Source: Puniceicoccales bacterium
GTDB taxonomy: Bacteria; Verrucomicrobiota; Verrucomicrobiia; Opitutales; UBA953
Reading direction: 5' to 3'
NCBI GenBank assembly: GCA_031279675.1
Contig: JAITIB010000006.1
Coordinates: 1 to 37,960, forward strand
Length of the DNA: 37,960 nt
Part shown: in pieces, positions 27,705 to 34,705 of the stretch
How the letters are laid out: every line of letters begins with the position of its first letter
Numbering within the stretch: the first letter of the stretch is position 1
Notes under the pieces: model-generated
Database searches by the model: none
Seen by the model: only the letters and a program-made list of their open reading frames with translations
Told to the model about the DNA's origin: nothing
Made by a program: the position numbers and the translations under genes

Positions 27705-28469
27705 TCATCCGGTAACAGTCAGGATTTCCGGGGGACCTTCGGTGATAAGGATGGTATGTTCGTAGTGGGCTGCCGGCTTGCCATCCTTCGTGCGAACCGT
27801 CCAGCCATCGGCAGCAAGGACAATGTCCGCCGCGCCAAGTGTTATCATGGGCTCAACGGCAAGAGTCATGCCGGGTCGCAAAAGAGCCCCCGTCCCGGGC
27901 TTTCCAAAATTGGGAATCTGCGGCGCTTCATGCAAATCGCGTCCAATACCGTGCCCAACGTATTCCTCAACGATACCGTAATTGGCAAAACGGACATGGC
28001 GTTGGACGGCGTGGGATATATCGTGCACCCTGTTGCCGGCGCGGGCTTGGTCGATGGCGGCATAAAGGGCCTCGCGGGTCGTTTCACAAAGGGCGCGGAC
28101 TTCAGTCGAAACCGGCTCGACCAAGACAGTACAAGCGTTGTCGCCCGAAAACCCTTTCTTGCGGACAACAACATCCAGCGAAACAACGTCCCCCGGCTGG
28201 ATGGCACGACATGGGCTGGGCACGCCATGGACAACTTCGTCGTTGACAGAAATGCAGGTATGCGCGGGAAAGCGCAGACGCCCGTGTTTGTAATTGTAAC
28301 TGCCGCTTTCCACCCCCAGCTCCTTCATGAAATCCCTCCCGGCAACATCCAACTCCTGCGTGGTAACACCAGCCCGCACAAGCGGCACCATCCGGGAGAG
28401 AACGATGGCAGCAGCGAGACAAACCTCGCGCATGATGGCAATTTCCGCCGCTGTTTTTATCGGGATCAT
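27705..28469 (-). CDS. map: Methionine aminopeptidase, type I
   Basis: 254 residues from ATG 28469 (MIPIKTAAEIAIMREVC). The pita-bread fold ligands are visible: SLDVVV and GDNACTV provide the two aspartates, YVGHGIGRDLHEAPQIPNF the histidine, and LAVEPMITLG and YEHTILIT the two glutamates. It removes the initiator methionine from new proteins. The start was placed at MIPIK because this is where the family begins; 64 more residues upstream are Cys/Ser-rich and overlap secY. Position between secY and rpsM is a common arrangement; the gap to secY is 40 bases. Confidence 0.96.
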   Translation of the reverse strand: MIPIKTAAEIAIMREVCLAAAIVLSRMVPLVRAGVTTQELDVAGRDFMKELGVESGSYNYKHGRLRFPAHTCISVNDEVVHGVPSPCRAIQPGDVVSLDVVVRKKGFSGDNACTVLVEPVSTEVRALCETTREALYAAIDQARAGNRVHDISHAVQRHVRFANYGIVEEYVGHGIGRDLHEAPQIPNFGKPGTGALLRPGMTLAVEPMITLGAADIVLAADGWTVRTKDGKPAAHYEHTILITEGPPEILTVTG

Positions 28470-28509
28470 GAGCGATGGCCAAATGTGAAAAAACAGTGTT
28501 CTCGCATGC

Positions 28510-30075
28510 TCAGGAAGCGGAAACGCGTGCAAAGTTATAAATGGCGGCAGCGATGCCGAGCACAAGGATGAGCACGCAAACATAGCCCAATCGTCCAAGG
28601 CCGCGTTTCTCTCCAAAATCCACAACCTTGCGCGACGGCATGGGGATGTTGAGCCCGCCAATGCGTCCTTTTTTCAAGAAACCTTCGTAGTGGCGCTGCA
28701 GCAATATGGCCTCAATTTGCGCCATTGTATCAAGCGAAACACCGACAGCAATCAGACCTCCGGTCCCTCCCATCAAGTAGGCAAGCCGCGACGGAAATGT
28801 GAACTGCTGCGCCAAAATATTCGGCAGCAATGCGATGATCACGAGAAACACCGAGCCGGCAAGCGTAAGCCGGGTCATCACGAAATCCAAAAACTTGGCG
28901 GTGGCGTCCCCAGGGCGCACCCCGGGAATATAACCACTGTTCTTTTTAAGATCATCGGCAATCTGTATGGGTTTGAACATGAGCGAGACCCAAAAGTAGC
29001 TGAACGCAAAGATGAGCACGGCCTCGACAATGTAATACAAGGTGGAGCTCGCGCCAAAATCATTGGCAAACTTCAAGCAGTAACCGCCGATATCCCGCCA
29101 GACGCCCTCCTTCGTGGAAAGCAACGCGCCAAGCCATTGGAACATCATGGAAGGAAAGCTCAGTATGGCACTGGCAAAAATGACGGGCATGACGCCGGCA
29201 AAATTGATTTTCAGCGGAAGATACGAGGACTGCCCGCCATACATTTTGCGCCCGACAAGCCGTTTGGCATACTGCACCGGAATTTTGCGAATGGTTTGCG
29301 CCACCGCCGTCATCGCCGCATAAACAAGCACCCCCATGATGATAATGCCAACACCATGCTCCCAAGTGTAAAGTTGAGTCTGCCCCGCCACCTTGGGCGT
29401 GAACGCGGTGAGGAACTGTTTGGTCGCGCCCGGGAGGTCGGCAAGAATGCCCACGGTAATCAATATCGAGGTGCCGTTGCCTATGCCGCGCTGTGTGATC
29501 TGCTCGCCCAACCAAGTCATTATCACCGCCCCAGCGGTGAGAATGACGACAGCCAGCAAAATGAAAAGCGACTTGTTGATGACGACCAACTCAATGTTTT
29601 TGGCATCGGCATTGCCAAGAACCTGCCCAACGGCGTCCGGGTTGCTCAGCGCAGCGGCAAGCATGAACCCTTGGACGACCGCTATGAGAATGGTGAGATA
29701 ACGGGAATACTGGGCGATTTTCTGGCGCCCGATATCGCCTTCCTGCTGAAGCCGGGAAATGGACGGAACCACCGCGCCCATGAGCTGCATGATGATGCTG
29801 GCACTGATGTAGGGCATGATGCCGAGGGCAAAGATGGCCCCCTTGATAAGGGCACCGCCTGTGAACAGGTTATACATCGCCATGAGCCCAGCCCCGGCGT
29901 CCGCTTTCGACATCGCCGCGCTAAGCGCACGCTCCAATTCCGTCGGGTTGATCCCGGGCAAAGGAATGCACGCGCCCATGCGGGCGACAAAAAGAAGGCC
30001 GAGGGCAACAATCAGACGTTGGCGCAGCTCGGGAATTTTCCAACAATTGGCGAATGCCTTGAACATCGTTAGCAA
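28510..30075 (-). CDS. secY: Preprotein translocase subunit SecY
   Basis: 521 residues from TTG 30075, or 518 from ATG 30066 (MFKAFANCWKIPELRQR). The TTG start is preferred because AAGGA lies seven bases ahead of it, whereas it is 16 bases from the ATG; the difference is only three residues. About ten membrane helices are present with the usual landmarks: MPYISASIIMQL in the lateral-gate region, LGEQITQRGIGNGTSI, the cytosolic YAKRLVGRKMYGGQSSYLPLK and the GYIPGVRPGDATAKFLD loop. It is the channel of the Sec translocon in the inner membrane. At about 520 it is longer than E. coli SecY (443), with the extra length around 155-180 and 325-350. A hairpin-rich 144-base gap separates it from rplO. 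Confidence 0.97.
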   Translation of the reverse strand: MLTMFKAFANCWKIPELRQRLIVALGLLFVARMGACIPLPGINPTELERALSAAMSKADAGAGLMAMYNLFTGGALIKGAIFALGIMPYISASIIMQLMGAVVPSISRLQQEGDIGRQKIAQYSRYLTILIAVVQGFMLAAALSNPDAVGQVLGNADAKNIELVVINKSLFILLAVVILTAGAVIMTWLGEQITQRGIGNGTSILITVGILADLPGATKQFLTAFTPKVAGQTQLYTWEHGVGIIIMGVLVYAAMTAVAQTIRKIPVQYAKRLVGRKMYGGQSSYLPLKINFAGVMPVIFASAILSFPSMMFQWLGALLSTKEGVWRDIGGYCLKFANDFGASSTLYYIVEAVLIFAFSYFWVSLMFKPIQIADDLKKNSGYIPGVRPGDATAKFLDFVMTRLTLAGSVFLVIIALLPNILAQQFTFPSRLAYLMGGTGGLIAVGVSLDTMAQIEAILLQRHYEGFLKKGRIGGLNIPMPSRKVVDFGEKRGLGRLGYVCVLILVLGIAAAIYNFARVSAS

Positions 30076-30089
30076 TTATTATTCCTTGG

Positions 30090-30140
30090 AAAAAAAGAGA
30101 CTGGCCTGACGCAGGAATGAGACCTGGCGGAGGTCTCTTT
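30090..30140 (-). promoter_or_regulatory. Attenuator-like competing hairpins in front of secY
   Basis: On the minus strand the order is AAAGAGAC (30140-30133), AGGTCTC (30137-30131 is its GAGACCT partner strand; second copy 30125-30119), CCTG-CGT-CAGG, then GTCTCTTT (30101-30094) running into seven T's (to 30090). The first GAGAC can pair either with the near AGGTCTC (7-bp stem, 5-nt loop) or with the far GTCTCTTT, an 8-bp stem that ends in a U tract like an intrinsic terminator. The AAGGA ribosome-binding site of secY follows at once. This is the geometry of a terminator/antiterminator switch; regulation is inferred, the pairing is seen. Confidence 0.45.
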
Positions 30141-30195
30141 AGCGTCGGGAAGGGATGGTTGCTTTCCTCGCATCAAGCCAGAATGGGTTGTCCTA

Positions 30196-30213
30196 CCCCC
30201 CAAGGAGGGGGGG
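30196..30213 (-). terminator. C6/G7 hairpin just after rplO
   Basis: CCCCCC (30196-30201), AAGGA loop and GGGGGGG (30207-30213) form a six-bp G-C stem starting seven bases after the rplO stop in the minus direction. No T tract follows. It could pause RNA polymerase or lower expression of secY, map and the downstream genes relative to the ribosomal genes before it. Confidence 0.4.
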
Positions 30214-30219
30214 ATTCGG

Positions 30220-30702
30220 TCAAATTTTGGACGCCTCTCCGGTGGCGTCGGGTTCGGGAGATGCCTTCAACTCGATTACCTTGCCTCCGGCAGCCTCAAT
30301 CTTGGATTTCGCCGAGGCCGAAAATTTGTGCGCGGAAACAGTGACGGCACGGCTGAGTTCGCCCACACCAAGCACCTTGAACAATGCGGACGATGCGCGA
30401 AGGGCGCCGAAACGCACAAGCGCGTCGCGGTCAACGGAATCGGACCCAATCTTGGCAATGGTGGACAGGTTGACGACGGCAAAGGTTTCGCGATTGATGT
30501 TGTTGAAACCCCGGTGCGGGAGTTTGCGGTAAAGCGGCATCTGCCCGCCCTCAAATCCCGGGCGGACGCCACCGCCGGAACGGGCCTTCATGCCCTTGTG
30601 TCCCCGCCCGGAAGTTTTTCCGTGCCCGCTGCCACGTCCACAACCAAGACGTTTGTGCCGGTGTGTGGAGCCCTCGATTTTCGGTAAAGTGTGCAATTTC
30701 AT
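30220..30702 (-). CDS. rplO: 50S ribosomal protein L15
   Basis: 160 residues from ATG 30702 (MKLHTLPKIEGSTHRHKRLGCGRGSG). The Gly/Arg/His-rich start GSGHGKTSGRGHKGMKARSGGG and GGQMPLYRKLPHRGF are the L15 hallmarks; the C-terminal half ends with KVIELKASPEPDATGEASKI. A longer frame to 30954 overlaps rpsE and is not coding. L15 is a late-assembling large-subunit protein. rpmD (L30), normally between rpsE and rplO, is absent; the gap is 31 bases. Confidence 0.97.
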   Translation of the reverse strand: MKLHTLPKIEGSTHRHKRLGCGRGSGHGKTSGRGHKGMKARSGGGVRPGFEGGQMPLYRKLPHRGFNNINRETFAVVNLSTIAKIGSDSVDRDALVRFGALRASSALFKVLGVGELSRAVTVSAHKFSASAKSKIEAAGGKVIELKASPEPDATGEASKI

Positions 30703-30733
30703 GAACGTTACTTTTAACTTGCTGATTATTGTA

Positions 30734-31546
30734 TTAGGAGCGCGTGGCCTTGATTTGCTCAAGGGTGCGCAGTTGGTGCAGCCCGGCAAGCGTCGCCTTG
30801 ACAACAGCCTGCGGATTGTTCGAACCAAGTGATTTCGAAAGGATGTCCTTGATGCCGGCAACCTCAAGAACGGCTCGAACGCCACCCCCAGCAATGACCC
30901 CTGTGCCGGGAGAGGCCGGACGCAGGAGGACCCGGCCTCCATCCGATTCGCCAAAAACTTCGTGCGGTATCGTGTTGGCTCGCAGGTTCACGGCGCGCAA
31001 CGAGCGGTGCGCACGCTCCGTCCCCTTGCGGATGGCCTCCGGAACTTCCTTTGCCTTGCCGTAGCCGACGCCGACGCGGCCCTTGCCATCCCCGGAAACA
31101 ACGAGCGCGGCAAAACTGAAACGACGTCCGCCTTTGACGACCTTGGAGCAACGGTTGACGTGGACGACCTTGTCCGTGTATTCGTTTGCCTGAAGGTCAT
31201 TGAGGGCATCCGACCGGCGTCTTCCCCGCCCGCCACGGTCACCACGACGGCGTCCGCCACCACTGGCGCCCGCGCCGGAATTCGCGGGGGATGCGCTGCC
31301 GCCGCTCGCGGTGGCATCGGCGGTGGGAGCTCCTCCGCCACTGCCCCCACGGTCACCGCGCGGAGCGCGGCGGTCGCGACGGTTGCCGAAACGGGAGAAG
31401 TCTCCACGGGGGCTGTCGCGCGAGACGGAAGCGTCACCAGCATTTTTGTTTTCTGCCGTGGGTTCCCTTGATTCCGCTGTGGCAGCGGGGGGTTGCTCCG
31501 CAACAACGGCGGGTGCGTCAGCTTGGGTTTCCTGTTCGTTGGACAT
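30734..31546 (-). CDS. rpsE: 30S ribosomal protein S5 with about 110-residue N-terminal extension
   Basis: 270 residues, against about 166 in E. coli. The S5 core begins near residue 115 (ALNDLQANEYTDKVVHVNR) and contains KVVKGGRRFSFAALVVSGD, GYGKAKEVPEAIRKGTERA and the RPASPGTGVIAGGGVRAVLE signature. The preceding 110 residues fall into an acidic Ala/Gln part (1-40) and an Arg/Gly-rich part (48-112: SPRGDFSRFGNRRDRRAPRG..., GGGRRRGDRGGRGRRR) like RGG RNA-binding tails. S5 lines the mRNA entry channel and matters for decoding accuracy, so the basic tail could bind incoming mRNA. It starts 17 bases after rplR. The start is the only Met before the core. Confidence 0.95.
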   Translation of the reverse strand: MSNEQETQADAPAVVAEQPPAATAESREPTAENKNAGDASVSRDSPRGDFSRFGNRRDRRAPRGDRGGSGGGAPTADATASGGSASPANSGAGASGGGRRRGDRGGRGRRRSDALNDLQANEYTDKVVHVNRCSKVVKGGRRFSFAALVVSGDGKGRVGVGYGKAKEVPEAIRKGTERAHRSLRAVNLRANTIPHEVFGESDGGRVLLRPASPGTGVIAGGGVRAVLEVAGIKDILSKSLGSNNPQAVVKATLAGLHQLRTLEQIKATRS

Positions 31547-31563
31547 TGGTCAAATGAGTTGGA

Positions 31564-31929
31564 TTAGAATTGGACGCCTTCGGCCCGGACGGCGTCGGCA
31601 AAGGCTTTGACGGTGCCGTGGTAACGGCGGCTCCCGCGGTCAAAAACAACGGAGGCAATTCCGGCGGCCTTGATTTTTCCGCCCACTTGCTTGCCAAAGG
31701 TTCCGGCCCCGGCAGTGTTGGGCCTGAGCTTGAGATCACGAAACACTTTTTGGGTGGTGGCTCCGGCAACGAGGGTGCGCCCGGTGGCGTCATCAATAGC
31801 CTGGGCGTAAATGTGCAGGTGGGTGAATTTCACGCTGAGGCGCGGACGCTCGGCAGTCCCGATGATTTTCTTACGGATGCGCCAGTGGCGTTTTTGAGCG
31901 AGTTTGAGCTTCGTTGGAGTCTTGTTCAT
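31564..31929 (-). CDS. rplR: 50S ribosomal protein L18
   Basis: 121 residues. KRHWRIRKKIIGTAERPRLSV, the HLHIYAQAIDDATGRTLVAG strand and the final FDRGSRRYHGTVKAFADAVR are typical of L18, the 5S rRNA-binding protein of the central protuberance. Length is normal. It lies between rplF (58 bases upstream) and rpsE. Confidence 0.98.
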   Translation of the reverse strand: MNKTPTKLKLAQKRHWRIRKKIIGTAERPRLSVKFTHLHIYAQAIDDATGRTLVAGATTQKVFRDLKLRPNTAGAGTFGKQVGGKIKAAGIASVVFDRGSRRYHGTVKAFADAVRAEGVQF

Positions 31930-31987
31930 AATGATGTGGTATGCGCGTGCTGGGTGTGGTGCTGCTGCGTTGGAATCAAGCGGAGCA

Positions 31988-32524
31988 TCATGAGGTTTTC
32001 TTGCCTTCCTTGCGGCGGACGAACTCGCCGACGATGCGGACCCCCTTGCCCTTGTAGGGCTCGACGGGGTAATACTGCTTCACGTCGGCAGCGACCTTGC
32101 CCACGGATTCCTTGTCGGCTCCGGTGACCTCAAGCTTGGTGCCGTCCACGATGCCCACCTTGATTCCGGCGGGCAGCTTGTAAAGCACCGGATGGGAATA
32201 GCCGAGGGAGAGATCAAGCACGTCTCCCTTGAGCGTGGCCTTGAACCCGACGCCTTCGATTTCGAGCTTTTTTGAATACCCGACCGTTACGCCAGTGACC
32301 ATGTTCTTGATGATGGCCCGTGCGGTTCCATGCATGGCACCCGCGAAGCGTGATTGCTCGCGGGGCGTGACCGTGACAACGGCACCCTCGTGCTTCAGGG
32401 CAACGACCGGGGAAAAGGTTTTGCTCAGTTTGCCCTTGGGGCCTTCGATGTTGATCGTCTGCCCGGAGAGGGCGATTTTGACGCCCGCCGGGATGGCGAC
32501 TGGAATTTTGCCGATTCTGCTCAT
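31988..32524 (-). CDS. rplF: 50S ribosomal protein L6
   Basis: 178 residues from ATG 32524 (MSRIGKIPVAIPAGVKIALSG). Two L6 repeats are present and the C-terminal signature region VEPYKGKGVRIVGEFVRRKEGKK is complete. L6 sits at the base of the stalk near the sarcin-ricin loop. It is the first gene of the cluster here: no rpsH, rpsN or rplE precedes it, and the frame upstream to 32602 is not L6-like. The break in the usual spc order therefore lies immediately upstream. Confidence 0.97.
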   Translation of the reverse strand: MSRIGKIPVAIPAGVKIALSGQTINIEGPKGKLSKTFSPVVALKHEGAVVTVTPREQSRFAGAMHGTARAIIKNMVTGVTVGYSKKLEIEGVGFKATLKGDVLDLSLGYSHPVLYKLPAGIKVGIVDGTKLEVTGADKESVGKVAADVKQYYPVEPYKGKGVRIVGEFVRRKEGKKTS

Positions 32525-32800
32525 TGGTGGCTGCTTAGAAATATCGAGACGTGAAAAGTCGTGAAAGGGCGCGCAGCAAAAACGTTCGGGGCAATCGCGC
32601 AAGTTTTTTTTTCGACTTTATTTCCCCGGGTCCCTCCTGCCGCTCACAGTGCATCCGGAAATTTTTCGCCCCGGACGGGAGTTGGCCATGGGATGCATGA
32701 TTTCGGGAATACCTCCGGCAGGGTGTTTTGACGCGCCGGTTGCACCACCAAGGCGTATCCGTTTTCACATACATTGCAACGGGCCAGGGAGGCGCGTTCC
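32525..32800 (-). promoter_or_regulatory. Non-coding region expected to hold the promoter of the rplF-rplQ cluster
   Basis: Together with the terminator at 32801-32850 this fills the 366-base gap between pynP and rplF. No gene is supported; reading frames here (for example 32535-32894 minus) have no family features. Since the terminator closes the pynP transcript and the cluster starts anew at rplF, a promoter must lie here. A run of nine T/A pairs at 32608-32616 may be part of an UP-like element, but I could not choose -35 and -10 boxes with confidence. Confidence 0.35.
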
Positions 32801-32850
32801 GTTCGCAAAACAAAAATGCAAAACGGACGCGAAGGGTTTCGCGTCCGTTT
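32801..32850 (-). terminator. Intrinsic terminator of the pyrimidine nucleoside phosphorylase gene
   Basis: AAACGGACGCGAA (32821-32833) and TTCGCGTCCGTTT (32838-32850) form a 13-bp stem with a 4-nt loop, and on the minus strand the stem is followed by TTTTGCATTTTTGTTTT. It lies 41 bases after the stop codon of the phosphorylase gene. Stem plus U-rich tail is the classical Rho-independent pattern. Confidence 0.85.
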
Positions 32851-32890
32851 GCGGCTGTGACAGGGAAAGCTTTGCGCCGGCAGGCTCGCC

Positions 32891-34225
32891 TCATGCGATG
32901 CGCTCGACAATGAGCGGCTCATCCTTGGGACGTTTCGGAGCGAGACGGTAGGCATCGCGGAAATAATGCAGCGAGGCATCCATGCGGGCCTCGTCGTTGT
33001 AGTGTATCATGATGAGTGGTTCCCCCTGCTTGACTTGGGTGCCCACTTTGCGGATGTCCGTGACACCGACAGCGGGGTCAAGGGTGCCATCCTTGCGGGC
33101 GGCGAGCACCTGCACGCCGCGAGCGATTTTCCCGGCATCGATCGTGTGAACGTATCCGCGCTTGGGGGCAGGGAGCTTGCGCACGTACTGCGCCTTGGGG
33201 AAAGTTTCCGGGTGGTCGATCCAGGTGGTGTCGCCACCCTGCGCCTTGACCATTTCGCGGAATTTGGCGAGCGCGGTGCCGTCGCGAAGGTGCTTGTCCA
33301 CGGTCTGCTTGGAGGAGAGGGTGGACCCGGCGACACCGGCAAGACGCACAATTTCCATGCCAAGCTTGGAAACGAGCTCCTTGAGATCCTCCGGCCCCCC
33401 GCCCTTGAGCAACTCGACCACTTCCTTGATCTCCAAGGCAGTGCCAACGGAATTGCCGAGGGGCTGGTTGCTGTCTGTGACGACGGCAACACAACGGCGG
33501 TTCATGCTGCGAGCGACGCGGGTGATGGTGCGCGCGAGCTGCCGCGCCTGTTCCTTGTCACGGATGAATGAGCCGTTACCCCACTTGATGTCTATCACCA
33601 AGCCTTCGCACCCCTCGGCGAGTTTCTTGGCAAGGAAACTTCCCGTGATGAGGGGGAGGCTGGTGATGGTGGCAGTGCTCTGGCGCAGGGCATAGAGAAT
33701 TTCATCGGCGGGCGCGATCTCGGGGCATTGCTCGACGATGGCTGTGCCGACCTTGGTCAGGACAGCGATGTAATCCTTGAGGGGCATCCTGCCCCGGAAT
33801 CCGGGAATGCTCGTGAGCTTTTCCACGGTCGTGATGGCGAAGTCCTCATCCTTGCCGTTCATGCAGGGGACGACGACACCGGAAGCGGCGGCAAGGGCGG
33901 CGAGGACAATGTTGGTTTTGTCCCCAACGCCCCCGGTGGACACTTTGCTGATCTTGGGAAGATGGATTTTTTCCAAGTCTATGACTTCGCCTGAGAGCAT
34001 CATCTCCTCGGCAAACGAGGCGGTTTCCTGCGCCGTCATTTGCTGGAAATAAATGGCCATTGCGAGGGCGGCTTGCTGGGACTCGGGCATCTCGCGGTCC
34101 ATGATGGAGTCAACGATGTGCCGGATTTCCTCGTTGGTGAATTCGCCTCCCTCACGTTTTTTCTCAATGAGGTAGGCAAACGACGGCTTCAATGCGCGCT
34201 TTGGTTCGGAAAGTTTTTCAGACAT
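32891..34225 (-). CDS. Pyrimidine nucleoside (thymidine) phosphorylase, divergent active site
   Basis: 444 residues with the family layout: an all-alpha N-terminal part (SFAYLIEKKREGGEFTNEEI), the phosphate loop KVSTGGVGDKTN at 94-105, LYALRQSTATITSLPLITGS with Arg181, Ser196 and Lys200 at the base-binding positions, and a C-terminal domain (KRGYVHTIDAGKIARGVQVL). It resembles thymidine/pyrimidine nucleoside phosphorylases, which split pyrimidine nucleosides with phosphate. The loop that normally reads [20 protein letters not shown] is here NGKDEDFAITTVEKLTSIPG (123-141), so the histidine and glycines that contact the base and phosphate are lost. Altered specificity or a different nucleoside substrate is possible. 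It is transcribed divergently from rpsR and closed by a clear terminator. Confidence 0.85.
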   Translation of the reverse strand: MSEKLSEPKRALKPSFAYLIEKKREGGEFTNEEIRHIVDSIMDREMPESQQAALAMAIYFQQMTAQETASFAEEMMLSGEVIDLEKIHLPKISKVSTGGVGDKTNIVLAALAAASGVVVPCMNGKDEDFAITTVEKLTSIPGFRGRMPLKDYIAVLTKVGTAIVEQCPEIAPADEILYALRQSTATITSLPLITGSFLAKKLAEGCEGLVIDIKWGNGSFIRDKEQARQLARTITRVARSMNRRCVAVVTDSNQPLGNSVGTALEIKEVVELLKGGGPEDLKELVSKLGMEIVRLAGVAGSTLSSKQTVDKHLRDGTALAKFREMVKAQGGDTTWIDHPETFPKAQYVRKLPAPKRGYVHTIDAGKIARGVQVLAARKDGTLDPAVGVTDIRKVGTQVKQGEPLIMIHYNDEARMDASLHYFRDAYRLAPKRPKDEPLIVERIA

Positions 34226-34430
34226 GGATTATGGTTTTTAATCGGGAAAAGCCCCGCTGCTGGCAAAGTGACTCCGCAACGGGAAACCGTGCACTTGAGG
34301 AAATTTCCCATGGGTGTCGAGCACAAAATTTTTCAAAACCGTCATTTTCACCCTGAAAAACTTTTCTCCATTTTGGGTCTTGCCAAACGCAGCCCAAACC
34401 TTATCCGCAGGCATCCTTCAATTCATCCTT

Positions 34431-34622
34431 ATGATAGCCGAAACACAAAACCGCTCCAAGACACCGCTCGACTACGACTTCACCGACACAGAGGCGCTCT
34501 CCCGTTACGTAACCGAGACCGGACGCATCCTGCCACGCCGCATCACGGGACTGACTGCGCGCCAGCAACGCCACATCACCAAGACCATCAAGCGCGCCCG
34601 CAACATGCTCCTGATGAAGTAA
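34431..34622 (+). CDS. rpsR: 30S ribosomal protein S18
   Basis: 63 residues from ATG 34431 (MIAETQNRSKTPLDYDFTDTEAL). LSRYVTETGRILPRRITGL followed by TARQQRHITKTIKRARNMLLM is the S18 signature. It is short (E. coli 75) and lacks the usual basic N-terminal start. It stands alone: the usual neighbours rpsF, ssb and rplI are absent, and it is closed by its own terminator. No ribosome-binding site is visible before the ATG. A frame extension to 34314 has no S18 character. A second copy elsewhere in the genome is possible. Confidence 0.93.
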   Translation: MIAETQNRSKTPLDYDFTDTEALSRYVTETGRILPRRITGLTARQQRHITKTIKRARNMLLMK

Positions 34623-34662
34623 GTGTCCCGGACTCCATTCCTTTTACGCATCGACAGCCCAT

Positions 34663-34690
34663 GACGCGCCGGAAGTGCGCGTCTTTTTTT
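34663..34690 (+). terminator. Intrinsic terminator of rpsR
   Basis: GACGCGC (34663-34669), a 7-nt loop and GCGCGTC (34677-34683) are followed directly by seven T's (34684-34690). It begins 40 bases after the rpsR stop. Its position also argues against the ATG at 34661 as the start of the next gene. Confidence 0.88.
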
Positions 34691-34705
34691 GCAGACGCAC
34701 CGTCC

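Noticed and set aside
28690..30072. A 460-codon plus-strand frame opposite secY
   Set aside because: The product is hydrophilic, His/Arg-rich and lacks family features, while the minus strand encodes an unmistakable SecY.
34661..34705. The upstream ATG at 34661 as start of the Sua5 gene
   Set aside because: It lies in the stem of the rpsR terminator and the added residues are not part of the family.
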